From positions 1-8,631 of the forward strand of contig JAHEAM010000146.1 of the NCBI GenBank assembly GCA_024642765.1: a stretch of DNA of 8,631 nt. The letters are read 5' to 3'. Each line of letters begins with the position of its first letter. Position 1 is the stretch's first letter. The notes below the pieces were generated by a model, which saw nothing but the letters and a program-made list of their open reading frames with translations, made no database searches and was not told the origin of the DNA. Below, one piece after another: positions 1-6,370 of this stretch. The stretch is from Planctomycetaceae bacterium. Its GTDB lineage: Bacteria; Planctomycetota; Planctomycetia; Pirellulales; Pirellulaceae. Made by a program: the position numbers and the translations under genes.

Positions 1-99
1 GTGCACTATCGCTCACTCGTGAAGTCATTCGACAGCCCGGTTCGAACTTTCCTGCCCTTTTGGCGCAAATCCTCTACAGAATGTTGCAGCGTTTTCTTG

Positions 100-114
100 T
101 TGATAAGTGATCAA
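100..114. promoter_or_regulatory. Fnr/Crp-family-like operator dyad upstream of ccoNO
   Basis: The 15-base sequence TTGATAAGTGATCAA has two perfect Fnr-type half-sites, TTGAT and ATCAA. They are separated by 5 bases, whereas the classical Fnr/Anr/FixK box has 4. It lies about 135 bases before the ccoNO start, and cbb3 oxidase operons are classically under oxygen-responsive Fnr/FixK-type control, so the position fits. The extra spacer base would put the half-sites slightly out of phase, so this may be a divergent site, a site for another Crp-family member, or chance. TTGATA at its left end also resembles a -35 hexamer, but I see no convincing -10 at normal spacing. Confidence 0.4.
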
Positions 115-124
115 AGTGCGAAAT

Positions 125-150
125 CAAATAATGCGCATGCGCATTATTTG
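125..150. repeat. Perfect 26-bp palindrome, candidate operator
   Basis: Bases 125-150 are an uninterrupted perfect inverted repeat centred between 137 and 138; all 13 base pairs match with no loop. The core ATGCGCATGCGCAT (132-145) contains ATGCGC twice in tandem and alternates purine and pyrimidine throughout. The flanks are AT-rich (CAAATA and its complement). It is not a terminator: there is no loop and no following T-run. It lies 91 bases before the ccoNO start codon and 30 bases centre-to-centre from the Fnr-like dyad, as expected for the binding site of a dimeric or tetrameric regulator. I do not recognise the motif as that of a known regulator. Confidence 0.55.
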
Positions 151-241
151 CACCTTATTCGATTGGTATTGGGTTTGCTGTAAGGCGTGTTTTCCGGTCT
201 GCATCCAATTCACAATTTTCGCACACAAGCAACGACAAAAA

Positions 242-2632
242 ATGAATGAAGTTACACAGCAATCGCTGCCGTCGACCAGTCCCGCTACTGCCGGACAACA
301 TCTCGATAGTTTTTCCTATGACGATCGAATCGTCCGCATGTTTGCCTTGGCAACTCTTGTGTGGGGTGCGGTGGCGACACTTGTGGGGCTAATCGTGGCA
401 ATTCTGTTGGTCATGCCGCAGTTGACCGTTTTAGAATACATCTCGTTTGGTCGACTGCGCCCCTTGCATACGAACGCGGCAATCTTTGCGTTTGCGGGAA
501 ACGGAATTTTTGCCGCTGTCTACTATTCGACACAGCGACTTTGCAAGGCGCGTATGTGGAGCGACACTCTGAGTTGGCTCCACTTTTGGGGATGGCAATT
601 GATTATCGTTTCAGCGGCAGTCACCTTGCCACTTGGTATCACGCAAAGTAAGGAGTACGCCGAACTGGAGTGGCCGATCGACATCGCAATCGCGTTAGTT
701 TGGGCGGGGTTCTTTGGTGTTAACTTTATAATGACGCTGGTCAAGCGCCGTGAAAGACACATGTACGTGGCCCTGTGGTTTTATATTGCGACAATAGTCA
801 CAGTGGCAATGCTGCATATTTTCAACAACCTAGTCGTTCCATCGAGCTTCATCAAAAGTGTTCCCATTTATGCGGGTGTTCAAGACGCGATGATGCAATG
901 GTGGTACGGCCATAATGCTGTTGCGTTTTTCTTAACGACGCCATTCTTGGGTCTAATGTACTATTTCCTGCCCAAGGCCGCCGAACGACCCGTTTTTTCG
1001 TATAAGTTGAGCATCATCCACTTCTGGTCTCTGGTGTTTATTTACATTTGGGCGGGCCCGCATCATTTGCACTACACAGCGCTTGCATCATGGGCTTCGT
1101 CCTTGGGAATGATTTTTTCGTTGATGCTTTGGATGCCGAGTTGGGGTGGGATGATCAACGGACTTCTGACGTTGCGAGGTGCGTGGCACAAAGTTGCCAC
1201 AGATCCGGTTTTAAAATTTTATGTCGTGGGAATTACGTTTTACGGCATGTCAACCTTTGAGGGACCGTTGCTATCGGTCAAAAGCGTCAATGCTTTGTCG
1301 CACTACACCGACTGGACCATTGCACACGTGCATTCTGGTGCTTTGGGTTGGAACGGTTTTATGTTGTTTGGAATGCTGTATTGGTTGTTGCCTCGAATTT
1401 TCCAAACGAAGCTATGGAGTACGAAACTGGCGACATGGCATTTCTGGCTAGGCACGTTGGGAATCCTTTTGTATATCATCCCGATTTATGTTGCCGGTTT
1501 GACACAAGGCCTGATGTGGCGAGCGTTTACTCCCGAAGGAAACCTCGAGTACCCCGATTTCGTAGAAACGGTAAATGCTATTCTGCCGATGTGGTGGACG
1601 CGAATTGGCGGAGGAGCATTGTACATTACAGGAATAGTGCTGCTGGCAGTTAACTATTTTATGACATGGATGTCACGTCCAAGTACTTATGAAGTTCCAG
1701 TGATTCAAGCAGCGCCTTTGTCTGGTAATTATGTCGATCCGCCTGCTCCTCAATCACGCTTGAAGGACGCTCCAGTTCTTGAACTGGCAAACAAGATCGA
1801 TATTTTCAAACAAGGCCGTTGGCATCGAGTTTGGGAACGACTGCCTATTCGATTTACAGTTTGGGTTACGATTGCCGTTGTCTCGGCTTCGGCCTTCGAG
1901 CTTATTCCGACATTTTTGATTCGATCGAATATCCCAACGATCGGGACGGTCACCCCATACACGCCATTGGAGTTGGCAGGTCGAGACATCTTTGTTGCTG
2001 AGGGTTGCTACAACTGTCACTCGCAGATGATTCGCCCTCTGTTTGCTGAGACGGAACGATACGGGGCCTACTCGAAACCTGGTGAATCGATTTACGATCA
2101 TCCGTTCCAGTGGGGATCGCGTCGGATCGGACCAGACCTCGCTCGAGAAGGTGGCAAGCAATCGAACCGCTGGCATTTTGAACACTTTCGCGAGCCTGAT
2201 TCGATGACCAAAGGCAGCGTCATGCCTGCCTATCCTCATCTGATCACGCAAAAATTGAATTTCAATAGCATTCCCGCTCGAATTCGCGCTGCCTCGATGT
2301 TAGGTGCTCCCTACACAAGAGAACTAACCGAATCGAAAGAAATGGCGTTGGAGCAAGCGAAAGAAATTGTCAAAGCGCTTACCGAGCAAGGTGGTCCGAT
2401 AGACGGTACTGTCAAAGATTCGTCGGGAGAAACAGTCAAACTTGAAGATACTAAAATCATCGCATTGATTGCCTATATGCAACGTATCGGTACCGACTTG
2501 TTTAAGACAGACGCTCCTGCAGGAAGTCCCGAGGCACAGCCTGCTTCTTCAGATGCAACAACGGATCCCGCGACAAGTGAGCCAATGACCACAGAAAATC
2601 TTGCTGATGAAAACAAGGAAGGTGTCCAATGA
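242..2632 (+). CDS. ccoNO: cbb3-type cytochrome c oxidase, fused subunits I and II (CcoN-CcoO)
   Basis: This 796-aa membrane protein joins the catalytic subunit CcoN (about 1-480) to the mono-haem subunit CcoO (about 510-755). It reduces O2 to water at the cytoplasmic-membrane active site and pumps protons. All CcoN ligands are visible: His76 (RPLHTNA) and His364 for low-spin haem b, His362 (AHVHSG) for haem b3, and His224, His274 and His275 for CuB. Tyr268 sits at the position of the Tyr cross-linked to a CuB His in cbb3 enzymes. The CcoO part has one membrane anchor (about 538-559), the haem c motif CYNCH (589-593) and a likely Met661 axial ligand (SVMPAY). The last 40 residues are a Pro/Ala/Ser/Thr/Glu-rich tail. 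I chose the ATG at 242 because family similarity starts there and the upstream extension from 107 would run through the palindrome. No clear Shine-Dalgarno precedes it, only an A-rich CAACGACAAAAA leader. CcoN and CcoO are separate genes in Proteobacteria; fused forms are known in Planctomycetota and Bacteroidota. Confidence 0.97.
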   Translation: MNEVTQQSLPSTSPATAGQHLDSFSYDDRIVRMFALATLVWGAVATLVGLIVAILLVMPQLTVLEYISFGRLRPLHTNAAIFAFAGNGIFAAVYYSTQRLCKARMWSDTLSWLHFWGWQLIIVSAAVTLPLGITQSKEYAELEWPIDIAIALVWAGFFGVNFIMTLVKRRERHMYVALWFYIATIVTVAMLHIFNNLVVPSSFIKSVPIYAGVQDAMMQWWYGHNAVAFFLTTPFLGLMYYFLPKAAERPVFSYKLSIIHFWSLVFIYIWAGPHHLHYTALASWASSLGMIFSLMLWMPSWGGMINGLLTLRGAWHKVATDPVLKFYVVGITFYGMSTFEGPLLSVKSVNALSHYTDWTIAHVHSGALGWNGFMLFGMLYWLLPRIFQTKLWSTKLATWHFWLGTLGILLYIIPIYVAGLTQGLMWRAFTPEGNLEYPDFVETVNAILPMWWTRIGGGALYITGIVLLAVNYFMTWMSRPSTYEVPVIQAAPLSGNYVDPPAPQSRLKDAPVLELANKIDIFKQGRWHRVWERLPIRFTVWVTIAVVSASAFELIPTFLIRSNIPTIGTVTPYTPLELAGRDIFVAEGCYNCHSQMIRPLFAETERYGAYSKPGESIYDHPFQWGSRRIGPDLAREGGKQSNRWHFEHFREPDSMTKGSVMPAYPHLITQKLNFNSIPARIRAASMLGAPYTRELTESKEMALEQAKEIVKALTEQGGPIDGTVKDSSGETVKLEDTKIIALIAYMQRIGTDLFKTDAPAGSPEAQPASSDATTDPATSEPMTTENLADENKEGVQ

Positions 2633-2799
2633 TTAAGCAATTAACAAGTTTTCTCAATTATGCAATTTTCGCAGAGATCGCGTTAGTGATTTTTGCAGCA
2701 GTTTTTCTCACGGTTGTTATTCGAACACTTTTGATTCGCGACGACATCACAAACGAACAAGCCAAAATCGTCCTTCAAGACGGACAGGAGAATAACTAA
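2629..2799 (+). CDS. ccoQ: Small cbb3 oxidase subunit, CcoQ-like
   Basis: This 56-aa protein starts MIKQLTSFLNYAIFAEIALV. It has one hydrophobic helix at about residues 9-35, then a charged tail (IRDDITNEQAKIVLQDG). The size, single membrane segment and position between ccoNO and ccoP are those of CcoQ, the small subunit that stabilises the cbb3 complex; sequence conservation in this family is weak, so the call rests mainly on context. Its ATG overlaps the ccoNO stop (ATGA, 2629-2632), and a good Shine-Dalgarno (AAGGAAGG, 2615-2622) lies inside the end of ccoNO. Its TAA overlaps the ccoP start by one base (TAATG). Both overlaps suggest translational coupling, which also supports the ORF being real. 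Confidence 0.82.
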   Translation: MIKQLTSFLNYAIFAEIALVIFAAVFLTVVIRTLLIRDDITNEQAKIVLQDGQENN

Positions 2800-3392
2800 T
2801 GAGCAGTGAGACTGTTTCTGAAACACCCAAAGAGAATTTGACAGACCATTGTTATGACGGAATTCAAGAGTACGACAATCCACTACCAGGATGGTGGCTG
2901 TTCCTGTTCTGGTTATTCATTGTATTTGCACCAGCCTATGTGTTGTACTTCCATTTAGGTGTCGAAAGTCGCACGATGGAGGGGCAATATGACCAGCAAA
3001 TGGAGAACATTCTGCAATTGCGGTTCGCGGAACTTGGTGACCTGAAACCCGATCGAGAAACCATTTTAAAGTATATGGACGATCCGAAATGGTTGGCAGT
3101 CGGCAAAGTCGTGTACAAAACGAATTGTGTCAGTTGCCACGGACCTGACGGCGGTGGCATTGTTGGCCCCAACTTGACAGATGACTATTGGAAAAATGTT
3201 CAGCATGTCGAAGACATTGTGAAAATCATTCAAAACGGCGCTGCCAACGGCGCGATGCCAGCTTGGAAAAACCGATTAAGCCACATCAACCAAATTGTCT
3301 TGACTGCCTCCTATATCGCCTCAATGCGAAGTCAACCTGTGCCAGGAAATGGCAAACAAGAAGGAAGTGTGATTCCACCTTGGGGCCAATAG
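2799..3392 (+). CDS. ccoP: cbb3-type oxidase subunit III, short mono-haem CcoP
   Basis: This 197-aa membrane-anchored cytochrome c passes electrons from the donor cytochrome to CcoO and CcoN. The N-terminus carries the typical CcoP signature (YDGIQEYDNPLPGWW, residues 19-33) and one membrane helix (about 33-52). A linker of about 45 residues leads to a single cytochrome c domain with CVSCH at 110-114 and a likely axial Met153 in GAMPAW. Well-studied proteobacterial CcoP is roughly 290-310 aa with two CXXCH motifs; here only one is present. The reading frame is intact and ends in a short tail (VIPPWGQ), so this looks like a natural one-haem form and not a truncation. A Shine-Dalgarno AGGAG (2786-2790) lies 8 bases before the start, which overlaps the ccoQ stop. 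Confidence 0.95.
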   Translation: MSSETVSETPKENLTDHCYDGIQEYDNPLPGWWLFLFWLFIVFAPAYVLYFHLGVESRTMEGQYDQQMENILQLRFAELGDLKPDRETILKYMDDPKWLAVGKVVYKTNCVSCHGPDGGGIVGPNLTDDYWKNVQHVEDIVKIIQNGAANGAMPAWKNRLSHINQIVLTASYIASMRSQPVPGNGKQEGSVIPPWGQ

Positions 3393-3586
3393 AACGAAGG
3401 CGACAAAGCACACAAAGAATGCCCCTCTCGCTTAAACTTTTAGTCCTCCGCCCGCGTGCTTCGAAGTAAGAGAAAGGTCGGGAATATCTGGACTGGCAAA
3501 CTCAGGGGCAACAGAACTCGTTGCCGCACCATCGCGGCAGCGAATGACTCAATGCGTCAAGGACTTTCAAAACAAAACAACGAAAA
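3393..3586 (+). other. 194-base spacer between ccoP and ccoG
   Basis: This is the largest gap inside the cluster. It holds no convincing gene: the longest in-gap reading frame (ATG at 3420, 16 codons) has no ribosome site or recognisable content. I see no hairpin followed by a T-run, so no intrinsic terminator for the structural block. The right half (3507-3543) contains the two competing hairpins described separately. The end is A-rich (AAAACAAAACAACGAAAA) up to the ccoG start. The spacer may separate the structural and assembly blocks transcriptionally or in mRNA stability, but no clear promoter hexamers are visible. Confidence 0.6.
3518..3543 (+). promoter_or_regulatory. Strong hairpin before ccoG, with a competing alternative stem
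   Basis: Bases 3518-3527 pair with 3534-3543 to give a 10-bp stem with one G-U pair and a 6-base loop (ACCATC). A second stem, GGCAAC (3507-3512) with GTTGCC (3520-3525) and a 7-base loop, uses six of the same bases, so the two structures exclude each other. Neither is followed by a U-run, so they are not ordinary terminators. Possible roles are an mRNA-stability or processing element between the oxidase and assembly genes, or a leader switch for ccoG. The stem pairing is read directly from the sequence; any function is inference. Confidence 0.4.
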
Positions 3587-4984
3587 ATGAGCAATTCAAT
3601 CTTAGAGCCTGAAGAACACGTCTTAAGCACCCTAGAACGGGATGGCTCAAGACGGTGGCTGAAGCCCAAACTGAGCAAAGGTAAGTTGCTGACGTTACGG
3701 CGTTGGATGGCCTATCTGTTGATCGCAGTCTTCACGCTTGTTCCATTTATTAAAATCGGCGGCAAGCCCTTTGTTCTGTTGGATATTGTTGCGCGACGTT
3801 TCACGATTTTTTCGTTCACGTTTCTGCCGACAGACACAATATTGTTGGCCATTTTCATGGTCGGCATGTTGCTTACAATCTTTCTCTTCACAGCACTTTT
3901 CGGACGCGTTTGGTGCGGATGGGCTTGTCCGCAAACGGTCTACATGGAATTCGTATTTCGTCCCATCGAAAGGCTTTTTGATGGCACCCAGGGTCGCGGC
4001 GGTCGCAAAAAAGATGTTCCGGCCTGGAGAATCGGGGCAAAATATTTCGTTTACTTTCTGGTTAGCGTTTTCCTTGCCAATACCTTTTTGTCCTATTTTA
4101 TTGGTGTAGAACGCCTTAGTCATTGGGTTCGACAATCGCCGATCGATCACCCTGTTCCGTTCCTCATAATGGCCTTAGTGACCGTTGCAATGATGTTCGA
4201 CTTTTGCTTCTTCCGAGAGCAAATGTGCCTCGTTGCATGTCCCTATGGACGGTTCCAATCCGTGCTGCTCGATCAAAACTCGCTAATCGTCGCCTACGAT
4301 CAAAACCGTGGAGAGCCGAGGGGCAAGGCAAAAAAATCGAATGCCAACTCGGCAGGTGAATTACCCGTCATCGGTGATTGCATTGATTGTGGCAATTGCG
4401 TGACGACTTGCCCCACCGGAATCGACATCCGCGGTGGCCTCCAAATGGAATGCATCAACTGCACCCAGTGCATTGACGCCTGCAATTCCGTGATGAACAA
4501 ATTGGGCCGCTCGCCCAATCTGATTCGCTACAGCTCGCAGTCTCGCGACCGGGGTGAAAAAAGTGGTTTGCTGAGAGCAAGGACTTTGATCTATCCGCTC
4601 TTGCTAGCGGGCATTGCAACGGCCTTCATCACGGTGTTCCTGGCCAGCAAGACTTTTGACGCAGTTATCCTACGAGAGCCAGGCAACCCTAGCATAATCA
4701 CCGAAGATGGAAGAGTCCGTAACTTGCTAAAGCTTAAACTAACAAATCGACGTGACGAAACAATGACATTCGTCGCGAACGTATCTGAGCCAAACGATGT
4801 GGAACTGGATTTGAGCGAAGACGCCTTGGAACTGGAACCAAATGAAACGAAAACATTTCATATTGGAGTCATCGCGCCCAAAAGCATTTTCCAATTTGCG
4901 CGAGCGACGATACTACTTCAGATCGAAAATGATAAAGGGGTTTCCCGAACGTTACGATTCAAACTAATCGGTCCCTATGATTAA
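3587..4984 (+). CDS. ccoG: cbb3 oxidase maturation protein CcoG (FixG/RdxA-type polyferredoxin)
   Basis: This 465-aa membrane iron-sulfur protein is needed to mature cbb3 oxidase; family members are reported to reduce Cu(II) to Cu(I) for the CcoI route. Five membrane segments are visible at about 41-56, 85-106, 150-172, 188-207 and 333-353. Family motifs WCGWACPQT (C110, C114) and MCLVACPYGRFQS (C214, C218) flank the middle helices. Two ferredoxin-type 4Fe-4S motifs follow: C265/C268/C271/C275-Pro and C289/C292/C295/C299. After the last helix is an Ig-like FixG C-terminal domain (about 360-465), probably periplasmic. The start at 3587 has no Shine-Dalgarno, only the A-rich CAACGAAAA leader, which resembles that of ccoNO. 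The length is normal for the family and no key cysteine is missing. Confidence 0.96.
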   Translation: MSNSILEPEEHVLSTLERDGSRRWLKPKLSKGKLLTLRRWMAYLLIAVFTLVPFIKIGGKPFVLLDIVARRFTIFSFTFLPTDTILLAIFMVGMLLTIFLFTALFGRVWCGWACPQTVYMEFVFRPIERLFDGTQGRGGRKKDVPAWRIGAKYFVYFLVSVFLANTFLSYFIGVERLSHWVRQSPIDHPVPFLIMALVTVAMMFDFCFFREQMCLVACPYGRFQSVLLDQNSLIVAYDQNRGEPRGKAKKSNANSAGELPVIGDCIDCGNCVTTCPTGIDIRGGLQMECINCTQCIDACNSVMNKLGRSPNLIRYSSQSRDRGEKSGLLRARTLIYPLLLAGIATAFITVFLASKTFDAVILREPGNPSIITEDGRVRNLLKLKLTNRRDETMTFVANVSEPNDVELDLSEDALELEPNETKTFHIGVIAPKSIFQFARATILLQIENDKGVSRTLRFKLIGPYD

Positions 4985-5049
4985 AAACCGAGGTTTTCGC
5001 GTAGCGCCCTATCCTCAATTGATGCAGACAATATCGACTCGAGACCATT

Positions 5050-5571
5050 ATGACTGAATTGACGACGACTTTTGAACATCGTGAAAAAATGGCTCAGCTC
5101 GCTTGGACGGGAATCATTCTAGGATTCTTCTTGATTCAAGCAATCATCTGGACGATCGCCATTTCGATTACTGCAAATGATCAATCACATGCAGTTGTGG
5201 CCGGCTATGACGAAAAAGCTTTGAAATGGGATGACGAAAAGGCTCAGCAACAATCAAGCAACCATCTCGGCTGGGCCACAGAACTGCTTGTTGATCCAGC
5301 AGGAGACATTCGAGGCATCCATGGCGTTACCATCCAACTGAAAGATGCAAAACAGATCCCCCTGAGCGGCGCGACGATTGAAGTCGAGGCATTTCATTGT
5401 GCCAAAGCTTCACAACCCCAAAAGATAAAGTTCGACGAGATAAACGATGGTACGTATGCAGGCTTCTTTCAACTGCAAAAAGCGGGCAAATGGCAATTCA
5501 CAGGAACGGCAAAAACTGCTGAAGGCACCTATTTAATCAATGAACGTCACGAATTGAAGGCGGATAAATAG
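5050..5571 (+). CDS. ccoH: FixH/CcoH family cbb3 oxidase assembly protein
   Basis: This 173-aa protein has a short cytoplasmic start, one membrane helix (about 18-40) and a periplasmic domain. The segment YDEKALKWDDEKAQQ (53-67) matches the conserved FixH region just after the membrane, and the rest (about 80-170) reads as a beta-rich fold ending GKWQFTGTA. CcoH/FixH proteins bind the oxidase and are needed for its stable assembly. A His-Cys pair (116-117) sits in the periplasmic domain; I cannot say whether it binds metal. It follows ccoG after 65 bases (4985-5049), which hold only a weak AAAAC/GTTTT hairpin. The ribosome site is weak (GAG at 5041-5043). Its stop lies directly against the next start. 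The gene order supports the call, as FixH normally follows FixG. Confidence 0.87.
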   Translation: MTELTTTFEHREKMAQLAWTGIILGFFLIQAIIWTIAISITANDQSHAVVAGYDEKALKWDDEKAQQQSSNHLGWATELLVDPAGDIRGIHGVTIQLKDAKQIPLSGATIEVEAFHCAKASQPQKIKFDEINDGTYAGFFQLQKAGKWQFTGTAKTAEGTYLINERHELKADK

Positions 5572-6369
5572 ATGTGGGTCTTACTTGGAACGGTATTCAT
5601 TGGCAGCCTACTCGGCAGCATGCATTGCGTCGGCATGTGTGGCCCGTTTGCAATGTTGGCCGGCAGCACCTCCCTCAAATCTGTTGACGAAGAAAAATCG
5701 GCAAAAAAAAGAAATGGATCAATGATTCGCGCTTCGGCTTATAGCGCAGGTAGACTCGCGACCTACTCGGTCGTCGGTGTCGTTTTTGGTTCGATGGGGA
5801 TGGCGCTGAATAACGGCGTCGCTTTCTCGTCTTGGCAACAGGCGGCAACTTATGTGGCAGGCGGGTTGATGATCGTGGTCGGCATGATTGCGTTGTTACG
5901 ACAATTCGGTGTTATGATCAAATTGCCAAGCATTGCTGGGCGACTACAAGCGTTCTTGCAGAGCCACTTTCAAATGATCACCAAACAACCTCCACTGCGC
6001 CGCGCGTTCTTGATTGGTGCGTTTTCATGTTTAATGCCTTGCGGATGGCTGTATACGTTTGCGATCGTGGCGGCCGGTACCGGTCGGCCGCTGGCAGGTG
6101 CCCTAGTGATGATCGTGTTCTGGGCTGGTACCGTTCCGATCATGATTGCCTTAATGCTTGGACTCAACCGATTGGGCGCTTCAGTCCAACGTCAAATTCC
6201 CATGGCAATGGCGACCATGGTGATTCTGATCGGTGTGTTCACGATCGCATTTCGAGCTCCTGTTGTGATTGGAGGCGATACCAACGTCACTCAAAAAACA
6301 GAAGACCTGATCGAAAAAGTACAAAACGTCGATCACTCCAAACTCCCATGTTGTTGCGAGCAAGAGTGA
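5572..6369 (+). CDS. TauE/SafE-UreH-like (DsbD_2/COG2836-type) membrane protein of cbb3 clusters
   Basis: This 265-aa, six-helix-type membrane protein starts with the ATG immediately after the ccoH stop. Helix 1 carries the family signature SMHCVGMCGPF (H18, C19, C23), and a later helix has CLMPCGW (C153, P156, C157), the paired-cysteine pattern of the cytochrome-biogenesis/TauE-UreH superfamily. Other hydrophobic stretches are at about 63-80, 92-110, 172-198 and 208-228. A loop of about 50 residues (30-55) is rich in Lys and Glu. The protein ends in a soluble tail with three consecutive cysteines (260-262, PCCCEQE). Members often sit between ccoH/fixH and ccoI/fixI and are usually labelled sulfite exporter or heavy-metal transport protein. 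In this context copper or thiol handling during oxidase maturation is more likely than sulfite export. The exact function is not established, and I assign no gene symbol. Confidence 0.85.
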   Translation: MWVLLGTVFIGSLLGSMHCVGMCGPFAMLAGSTSLKSVDEEKSAKKRNGSMIRASAYSAGRLATYSVVGVVFGSMGMALNNGVAFSSWQQAATYVAGGLMIVVGMIALLRQFGVMIKLPSIAGRLQAFLQSHFQMITKQPPLRRAFLIGAFSCLMPCGWLYTFAIVAAGTGRPLAGALVMIVFWAGTVPIMIALMLGLNRLGASVQRQIPMAMATMVILIGVFTIAFRAPVVIGGDTNVTQKTEDLIEKVQNVDHSKLPCCCEQE

Positions 6370-6370
6370 T

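Noticed and set aside
37..50. GGTTCGAA resembling a tRNA T-loop
   Set aside because: The flanking bases do not form a T-stem, and no anticodon arm or acceptor stem can be drawn around it.
1..183. Possible 60-aa reading frame from GTG at base 1
   Set aside because: It runs through the Fnr-like dyad and the perfect palindrome, shows no recognisable domain, and has no evidence of a start in the window.
107..241. N-terminal extension of ccoNO from an ATG at 107
   Set aside because: The extra 45 residues overlap the palindrome, look unlike CcoN, and lie before the point where family similarity begins.
1754..2251. Antisense reading frame of 165 codons inside ccoNO
   Set aside because: It is a shadow of the strongly supported CcoO domain, with no family resemblance and no ribosome site.
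3420..3470. 16-codon ORF in the ccoP-ccoG spacer
   Set aside because: There is no ribosome site, no hydrophobic or motif content, and the length is within chance expectation.
3695..4150. Antisense reading frame of 151 codons inside ccoG
   Set aside because: It overlaps conserved membrane helices of CcoG and its translation shows no coherent domain.
5019..5032. TTGATGCAGACAAT before ccoH as an Fnr box
   Set aside because: Only the left half-site is good; the right half mismatches the consensus at three of five bases.
6070..6091. GC-rich hairpin (GCGGCC/GGCCGC) inside the TauE-like gene
   Set aside because: It is fully explained by coding sequence, lies mid-gene and has no T-run.
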